Shown here piece by piece: positions 45,164 to 49,463 of a stretch of DNA of 49,463 nucleotides. A program made the position numbers and the translations under genes. The DNA is from a bacterium. Its GTDB lineage: Bacteria; Electryoneota; JAOADG01. The DNA lies in the NCBI GenBank assembly GCA_030247525.1, contig JAOTSC010000004.1, forward strand, positions 1-49,463, written 5' to 3'. Numbering within the stretch: the first letter of the stretch is position 1; the number at the start of each line of letters is the position of its first letter. The notes beneath the pieces were generated by a model. That model did no database searches and was not told the origin of the DNA. It saw nothing but the letters and a program-made list of their open reading frames with translations.

Positions 45164-46444
45164 TCAAATAATAGTATGATCAGGGATGATGGCATCTTTC
45201 TCGATGACGGTAATCCCATCGTGAACGACCCAACCGTGCCCCTCTTCCGATTCTCCGACACTTCGGCGGCGGATGTGGACATCGTTTCCGACCCGGGCAT
45301 TTTTGTCGATAATCGCTTCTTCGATGACACAATTTCTGCCGATGCCAATGTCAGGTCTTCCTAACTCACGATTGCGAATGCGATCCTTTTCGGTTTCAAA
45401 ATTATCGGCACCCATCATGAATACCCGCTGCAGTCGAGTTCCAGAGTCGATACGTGACCGAATACCAATAAGACAATCACGAAACGTTACCCCTTCGAGC
45501 AAACTTCCTTCCGAAATCACCGTTCGCTGTGCCGAAACATTTTGCAATTTTGCATACGGTAAAAAGCGGGAGCGCGTAAACAAGCGATTCTCAGGATCAA
45601 ACAAATCGAACTTCGGATGGGGTTGTGCGAGATCGAGATTTGCCTCAAAGAAACTGCGGATGGTTCCGATATCTTCCCAGTAGCCATCGAATACATACAC
45701 ATTGGTTTTAAATTGGCGAATCACCGTTGGAATAATCTCTTTACCGAAATCGAGTTTCGTCCCATCTGCAAGACTCTTTTCCAATACATCGGTATTGAAA
45801 ATATAGATTCCCATCGATCCTAAGAAGGGGCGATTTTCCCAATCGGGACGGGTATCACCGGTAATCGGCGCGGTAATTCGCAGCGACTCGATTACCGCCG
45901 GGTCTTTCGGTTTCTCGATAAAGTTTAGCACTTTCCCTGATTCATCGATCTGAAAAATTCCCAAACCGGGTACTTTTTCGGTCTCGACCGGAATCGCTGC
46001 AATTGTAACCTGTGCGCCCGTCGACCGGTGTTGCTCAATCATCTTCCGATAATCCATCCGATAGATATGATCCCCACTAAGGATAAGAACTTCCCGGCTA
46101 TTGTAAGGGCGAAGATGTTTGAGCGACTTCCGGACAGCGTCGGCTGTTCCCTGAAACCATGCGTTACTATCTGGGGTTTGTTCTGCTGCGATAATGTCGA
46201 CAAAGCCTTCCCGGAACGAATCGAGGAAGTATCCGTGATGGATATGACGATTCAGCGATGCGCTATTGTATTGAGTAAGAATAAAAATGCGATGGAGGTC
46301 GCTGTTCAAACAGTTAGAAATGGGAATATCGATCAACCGGTACTTGCCACCAATCGGCACCGCTGGTTTCGAACGGTACTTCGTGAGGGGGTTTAGTCGG
46401 GTTCCAGCGCCACCGCCAAGGATAACGGACAATACATCGTGCAT
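45164..46444 (-). CDS. glgC: Glucose-1-phosphate adenylyltransferase (ADP-glucose pyrophosphorylase)
   Basis: A 426-residue nucleotidyltransferase which makes ADP-glucose for glycogen. The N-terminal nucleotide site is SVILGGGAGTRLNPLTKYRSKPAVPIGG, with ILSGDHIYRMDY (metal Asp), FIEKPKDP (substrate Lys) and GSMGIYIFNTDVL also seen; the C-terminal part is a left-handed beta-helix (IGRNCVIEEAIIDKNARVGNDV). GGAG lies 6 nt before the ATG. No other glycogen gene is in the window. Confidence 0.94.
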   Translation of the reverse strand: MHDVLSVILGGGAGTRLNPLTKYRSKPAVPIGGKYRLIDIPISNCLNSDLHRIFILTQYNSASLNRHIHHGYFLDSFREGFVDIIAAEQTPDSNAWFQGTADAVRKSLKHLRPYNSREVLILSGDHIYRMDYRKMIEQHRSTGAQVTIAAIPVETEKVPGLGIFQIDESGKVLNFIEKPKDPAVIESLRITAPITGDTRPDWENRPFLGSMGIYIFNTDVLEKSLADGTKLDFGKEIIPTVIRQFKTNVYVFDGYWEDIGTIRSFFEANLDLAQPHPKFDLFDPENRLFTRSRFLPYAKLQNVSAQRTVISEGSLLEGVTFRDCLIGIRSRIDSGTRLQRVFMMGADNFETEKDRIRNRELGRPDIGIGRNCVIEEAIIDKNARVGNDVHIRRRSVGESEEGHGWVVHDGITVIEKDAIIPDHTII

Positions 46445-46569
46445 GACTTACTCCGGGGAATATGGTACTACGTAGGGAACAACAATATACGGAAGGAAGA
46501 TGGAGAAAAGGGATTACTTTTCGGTGTAGACAAACTTCTAACGTGATGTCTTCCGTTAACAGCTTGATC

Positions 46570-46606
46570 GAGAATAAACCGGGTGACTCGAACGAATCAC
46601 CCGGTA
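46570..46606 (-). terminator. Terminator of the small protein gene at 46634
   Basis: Minus-strand stem ACCGGGTGA/TCACCCGGT (9 bp, perfect) with a 10-nt loop followed by TTATTCTC. It lies about 30 nt after the stop codon of the 72-residue gene and upstream of glgC. Confidence 0.7.
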
Positions 46607-46633
46607 CTTCGTTGTTCCCTGTCAATAAAGTGC

Positions 46634-46852
46634 TCAAGCGGATAGATCGATCACTGCTCCTAAAAAAGGGATGACATCTGGACGTAACCGCTTACGCAAT
46701 TCTTCCCGCAGCAGTACGAGTCCGGTTGGCTCATCAAGCGGTTGGGGATCGGGAAATGTTACTTCTCCTGTCATATTCCGGCGTTCTCCCGGCCAAGCAC
46801 TCAACAACGGATCCATTGGACGTGGGCCAAAGATGATCTCGCCGGTCGCCAT
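46634..46852 (-). CDS. Small protein of unknown function
   Basis: 72 residues from the ATG at 46852, which has GGAG 8 nt upstream; a terminator follows at 46570-46606, so the unit looks like a real gene. The sequence is rich in Pro and acidic/basic residues (PRPMDPLLSAWPGERR, REELRKRLRPD) with no signal peptide or domain I recognise. It is divergent from the structured RNA at 46930. Confidence 0.6.
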   Translation of the reverse strand: MATGEIIFGPRPMDPLLSAWPGERRNMTGEVTFPDPQPLDEPTGLVLLREELRKRLRPDVIPFLGAVIDLSA

Positions 46853-46929
46853 TTTGCACACTCCTGTTTGAAGGAAATCTTACGGAAAAGCACACAAAAC
46901 TTTCGATAAACACTCAAGTTTTGGTTTTA

Positions 46930-47160
46930 TCGAGTCGAAAGAGTATCGCAGGCCAACGGGTTCTAACCGCGCGAGAGCCTGAGGTACGCGAAACAGCAAT
47001 GGTCAGCGGGAACCTAACTGACACGCCCCGTCCGAAGGTCGCTACTGAGCCAGCACTGTTTCGGATTGCGCACCGCATTGGCGGGAGCGGACCGTTGGCC
47101 CACTCTTCCTCACGACCGAATCGCCGTTCCCGTCCAGTAATTGGGCGGGAACGGTTTTTC
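46930..47160 (+). ncRNA. Candidate 6S-like structured RNA
   Basis: A 300-bp gap without a credible protein gene, ending in a strong plus-strand terminator (47124-47159). It folds into a long rod: closing stems GTCG/CGAC, AAGAGT/ACTCTT and GGCCAACGG/CCGTTGGCC (46951-46959 with 47092-47100), then an internal bubble of about 28 nt on each side, then CGAAACAG/CTGTTTCG (46989-46996 with 47056-47063) and TGGTCAG/CTGAGCCA to a terminal part. On the 3' side of the bubble is a small hairpin CCGC-ATTG-GCGG. A closing stem, large central bubble and terminal stem of about 200 nt is the plan of 6S RNA, which binds sigma-70 RNA polymerase. No sequence comparison was possible, so 6S identity is an inference; the presence of a structured RNA is more certain. 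Confidence 0.6.
47124..47159 (+). terminator. Rho-independent terminator of the structured RNA
   Basis: Stem CCGTTCCCGTCC/GGGCGGGAACGG (12 bp with one wobble pair) with a 7-nt loop, followed by TTTTTC. It is oriented for the plus strand, so it ends the RNA at about 47160, exactly where the facing minus-strand gene stops. Confidence 0.85.
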
Positions 47161-47474
47161 TATTCCCCAGGGGTCACCGGTCCCGGGAGAGCGAGTCCTT
47201 CGGAATACCCTACGCGGTACCAGTCTCTTCCCACTGCTTCCAGTTGTTCCACTGTTACCGGTAGCTCTTGAGCAGTCTCGGAGAGATACTTCTGAAACAA
47301 GGCGCGAGCTGCCTCAGAAATTTCAACGGAATCCTCGACTGACGCGGCTAACCGGGCAGTGGTCATGTAATGCATCGTTTCTTGCACCGCATAGGAACCA
47401 GTTACCGATGGGGTAGCCGGAACTCGGTTCGCGGGAAGATTCGTTGGGTTGTTGACTGGTTTCGACGGATCCAT
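47160..47474 (-). CDS. Small protein of unknown function under a sigma-54-like promoter
   Basis: 104 residues with AAAGGA 7 nt before the ATG. The N-terminal third is Pro/Asn/Thr-rich and probably disordered; the middle is helical. The phrase DSVEISEAARALF resembles the DxVxIS-x-xAR motif seen in FlgM-type anti-sigma factors and in some flagellar proteins, but there is too little to assign it. A -24/-12 promoter sits 27-42 nt upstream and an NtrC-type activator gene lies just beyond, so it is probably a direct target of that activator. Confidence 0.65.
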   Translation of the reverse strand: MDPSKPVNNPTNLPANRVPATPSVTGSYAVQETMHYMTTARLAASVEDSVEISEAARALFQKYLSETAQELPVTVEQLEAVGRDWYRVGYSEGLALPGPVTPGE

Positions 47475-47500
47475 GTTGCAATCCTTTCAGATCAGGATTG

Positions 47501-47516
47501 AACAACTCCCGTGCCA
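47501..47516 (-). promoter_or_regulatory. Sigma-54 (-24/-12) promoter
   Basis: Minus-strand TGGCACGGGAGTTGTT, against the consensus TGGCACG-N4-TTGC(A/T); only the -12 base differs. The predicted start is near 47490, about 16 nt before the ATG of the 104-residue gene. An inverted repeat CAATCCT/AGGATTG (47479-47500) spans the start point. Confidence 0.75.
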
Positions 47517-47567
47517 AAACACAATCACTTGATAATTAATAAGATAGAATTTTCAGGTGAGGACACG

Positions 47568-47620
47568 CTGTTACGGATAGGTAACAGTTGTTAAAAGTGT
47601 TCGAGTGATAAGGGGTAACA
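47568..47620. promoter_or_regulatory. Probable enhancer sites for the NtrC-type activator
   Basis: A perfect inverted repeat CTGTTAC-N6-GTAACAG (47568-47587), partly overlapping TAACA-GT-TGTTA (47582-47593), plus one more half site TAACA at 47616-47620. They lie about 80-130 bp upstream of the sigma-54-like promoter start, the normal place for activator binding sites. Confidence 0.5.
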
Positions 47621-47651
47621 ATCAGATAATCAGGGAATGAGTAGGTGTGGT

Positions 47652-47683
47652 TTTGTGTTGGTTTTCAAGCCTGGAAACACAAA
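47652..47683 (-). terminator. Weak stem-loop after the activator gene
   Basis: Inverted repeat TTTGTGTT/AACACAAA with a 16-nt loop a few bases past the activator stop codon. It is AT-rich and has no clear T-tract, so a terminator role is uncertain. Confidence 0.3.
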
Positions 47684-47686
47684 CGA

Positions 47687-49093
47687 TTACTTCGTTAATG
47701 CGATAATCGGGCTTTCTTGCACTGAATCTTCGCGTAGTTGCTCTAAATTGATCGCTAATTGCTCGATTTTCTCATACAGATTTTTTCGGGCAATTTTCAT
47801 GAGCTCTGCTGCTTGCGACACATTTCCGTCACATTTTCGTAACACCCGGCAGATGAACTCGCGTTCAAAATGCTTACGGGCATCTTTTAGAGTAGGAATT
47901 TCACCTTCAGCCGGCACTTCCATCGCCAAAATGGAAAACGGTTCACCCAAGTCTTGCGGTGTTAATACATCGCTGGACATGAGTACCATCGCCCGTTCCA
48001 GTACATTTTCCAATTCGCGGATGTTTCCGGGCCAACGATGTCTTTGTAGGGCTATCTGCGTTTGTGGGGGTAAGATCGGGGCGGCTTTACCTAACCGTTT
48101 CGCTAACCGTTCCAGTATCATTTTGGTCAAACCTTCGATGTCTCCGATCCGGTCGCGCAAAGGTGGCAAATGAATTTTTATCACATTAAGCCGGTAGAAG
48201 AGATCTTCTCGAAATTTTCCTTCTTTAACATCCTCCGCCAGATTGTGCCAAGTAGATGTGATCAGACGGACATCGACTTTGATCGTACGCTCACCGCCTA
48301 CCCGCTCAATCGTTCGCTCTTGGATTGCGCGTAGCAATTTAACTTGCACCGGGAGCGGAAGGTCACCTACCTCATCGAGGAGGAGAGTACCCCCATTAGC
48401 TAACTCAAACCGACCAATCCGTTGCTTTACTGCTCCGGTGAATGCTCCAGCTTCATGTCCGAACAGCTCTGACTCAAGCAGCGATTCCGGCAAAGCGGCA
48501 CATGCTACTTTGATAAACGGTTTGTCTTTTCGTTTTGAATAATGATGAATCAAGGATGCCATGACTTCTTTGCCGGTACCCGATTCCCCTTGTATCAGCA
48601 CTGTTGTGTCGGTTTGCGCAATTTTATCGATTACAGCGCGGTACAATTTCGATAACTCTTCATTCCGGGAATAAAAGGTCGCTTTCGGTTTATTGTTCGA
48701 TTGAGTTCGTTCGCCTATCTCCAATGCTGTTTCGCGATAGGTGTGACATAGTTCAGAGATTTGTTGTGGAGTCAGTGGCTTCAGTAAAAAATCGACAGCC
48801 CCGGATTTCAATGCATTTACGGCGGCATCAAGGGATGCCGTCGAGGTATAAATCACAATCGGGAGACCTTGCCGATTGCGCTTCAACCATTGCACGATTT
48901 CAATACCACCGGAACCCGGCAAAACTAATTCCGAGATAACGAATCCTACCGGTAACTGTTCCAGTCTTCGGATCGCTTCGGCGCCGTCGGTTTCGGTATG
49001 TACTACCCAATTGAACCGTTTCATCGACGCGGCAAGCTGTTTTGCTGTTTGGTAATCGTCATCAATGATGAGTGCAACGGGATTGTGTTCCAT
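47687..49093 (-). CDS. NtrC-family sigma-54-dependent activator with Glu at the receiver phosphorylation site
   Basis: A 468-residue three-domain activator starting at ATG 49093 (TAATG overlap with the gene upstream). The receiver domain (1-120) has the acidic residues DDD (11-13) and Lys105 in FLLKPLTP, but the phospho-acceptor position is Glu55 (VISELVLPG). The AAA+ domain has Walker A GESGTGKE (169-176), the sigma-54 contact loop GAFTGA (216-221), Walker B GGTLLLDEVGDL and the arginine-finger region REDLFYRLNV. A Fis-type HTH ends it (NVSQAAELMKIARKNLYEKI). Family logic says it opens sigma-54 promoters by ATP hydrolysis; with Glu in place of Asp, phosphorylation may not be needed. The likely target is the promoter at 47501-47516. 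Confidence 0.93.
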   Translation of the reverse strand: MEHNPVALIIDDDYQTAKQLAASMKRFNWVVHTETDGAEAIRRLEQLPVGFVISELVLPGSGGIEIVQWLKRNRQGLPIVIYTSTASLDAAVNALKSGAVDFLLKPLTPQQISELCHTYRETALEIGERTQSNNKPKATFYSRNEELSKLYRAVIDKIAQTDTTVLIQGESGTGKEVMASLIHHYSKRKDKPFIKVACAALPESLLESELFGHEAGAFTGAVKQRIGRFELANGGTLLLDEVGDLPLPVQVKLLRAIQERTIERVGGERTIKVDVRLITSTWHNLAEDVKEGKFREDLFYRLNVIKIHLPPLRDRIGDIEGLTKMILERLAKRLGKAAPILPPQTQIALQRHRWPGNIRELENVLERAMVLMSSDVLTPQDLGEPFSILAMEVPAEGEIPTLKDARKHFEREFICRVLRKCDGNVSQAAELMKIARKNLYEKIEQLAINLEQLREDSVQESPIIALTK

Positions 49094-49299
49094 TACCAAT
49101 TTCCACTGTTGGGTGTATCCATCGAATCGGGAACGACAGCGCGCAATTCAGGGCCAGGCTCAAATCCTAACGGTTCCTGGAGTCGATTGTAGAGAATGCG
49201 TTGCCAACCAGCATCACGGAATGACATTTCTTTCAGGAATTGCAGGTGATCATCTGCTTCTTGACTTCGATTCATTTGCTTCAACAAATGAAACTTCAT
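49093..49299 (-). CDS. Short helical protein, possible continuation of the upstream TPR gene after a frameshift
   Basis: 68 residues from ATG 49299, which overlaps the stop of the upstream gene as ATGA. The start KFHLLKQMNRSQEADDHLQFLKEM (read in parts) fits the second part of a TPR unit, and the frame before it ends in the middle of a helix that would be the first part. So this may be the C-terminus of that TPR protein split by a one-base shift, or a separate coupled gene. The rest (LGFEPGPELRAVVPD) is low in structure. It overlaps the activator start by one base. Confidence 0.5.
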   Translation of the reverse strand: MKFHLLKQMNRSQEADDHLQFLKEMSFRDAGWQRILYNRLQEPLGFEPGPELRAVVPDSMDTPNSGNW

Positions 49300-49463
49300 G
49301 ATGTGGCGAGAACATTGTCCCCTTCATCCTCAAGAACTTCCTCGACCCGTTGTAACGCAGACGAAAGGTCTTTCTGTTCTAACTCAATTTGGGCAACCCG
49401 AAGTTTCGCTTCAGTCAGCGTGGTATCAAGGATTGCCGCTTCCAGTAAAATCTGCTTTGCTTC
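49296..49463 (-). CDS. TPR-like protein, C-terminal part only (5' end beyond the window)
   Basis: 55 codons open from the window edge to the TGA at 49296-49298. The sequence EAKQILLEAAILDTT and LRVAQIELEQKDLSSALQRVEEVL shows two TPR-type helices (small-large residue pattern, A at position 8 and 20). Nothing more of the protein is visible. It is coupled to the next gene by an ATGA overlap. Confidence 0.6.
   Translation of the reverse strand, partial: EAKQILLEAAILDTTLTEAKLRVAQIELEQKDLSSALQRVEEVLEDEGDNVLATS

Noticed and set aside
46921-47271. Plus-strand open frame of 116 codons over the structured RNA
   Set aside because: It runs through a strong terminator and into the opposite gene, has no ribosome site and low-complexity composition; the RNA fold explains the region better.
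47637-48173. Plus-strand open frame of 178 codons opposite the NtrC-type activator
   Set aside because: Antisense to the AAA+ and HTH domains; Ser/Arg-rich composition typical of a shadow.

Overview
The window comes from a Gram-negative-type bacterium of moderate GC (about half by eye). It carries an Omp85-fused patatin, a TolC/MFP/ABC export set, an LPS-less hint (a ceramide-type lipid operon) and a secreted protein ending in a PNPFNP-type C-terminal sorting domain as used by the type IX secretion system. Together these point to the FCB superphylum (Bacteroidetes/Chlorobi/Fibrobacteres and related candidate phyla such as Zixibacteria- or KSB1-like lineages). The exact phylum is an inference and no rRNA is present. 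Genes are densely packed, with many 1-4 bp stop/start overlaps (ATGA, TAATG, TAGGAGG). No IS element, integrase, CRISPR array or phage gene was seen.

Layout. 1-9322 (minus): tRNA-Arg(CCG) followed by proS, a small membrane protein, then three genes that look like a complete bacterial ceramide pathway (serine palmitoyltransferase, GNAT-type ceramide synthase, CerR-like reductase), a HIT protein, a helicase fused to a DEDD exonuclease (MrfA-MrfB-like) and a truncated lipoprotein. 9366-15907 (minus): a T9SS-type cargo protein coupled to purL, a YycJ-type MBL hydrolase, pyrE, a PilZ protein and pyrF. 16058-18048: amtB coupled to a beta-barrel protein. 18448-20276: a NarL/NarX-type two-component pair. 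20378-21484 (plus): a CgeB-like glycosyltransferase. 21500-27324 (minus): TolC, membrane fusion protein, ABC ATPase and two MacB-like permeases. 27536-32456 (minus): Yip1 membrane protein, CCA-adding/poly(A) polymerase-family enzyme, TPR protein, beta-propeller. 32486-36092 (minus): nucleoside salvage block (cdd, udk, tdk, punA) headed by a UshA-like exported protein. 36134-38521: patatin-Omp85. 38650-43971 (plus): glycosyltransferase 2, BadF/GlcNAc-kinase-like protein, AsnB, RsmA. 43968-46444 (minus): QueG and GlgC. 46570-49463: two small unknown proteins, a probable 6S-like structured RNA on the plus strand, a sigma-54 promoter with upstream inverted repeats, an NtrC-family activator whose receiver Asp is Glu, and the end of a TPR protein.

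Most genes are housekeeping (purine/pyrimidine metabolism, translation, RNA modification, glycogen). The parts most worth a second look are the ceramide operon, the helicase-exonuclease fusion, the export operon whose adaptor appears to start at ACG, and the 46.6-49.5 kb regulatory block.
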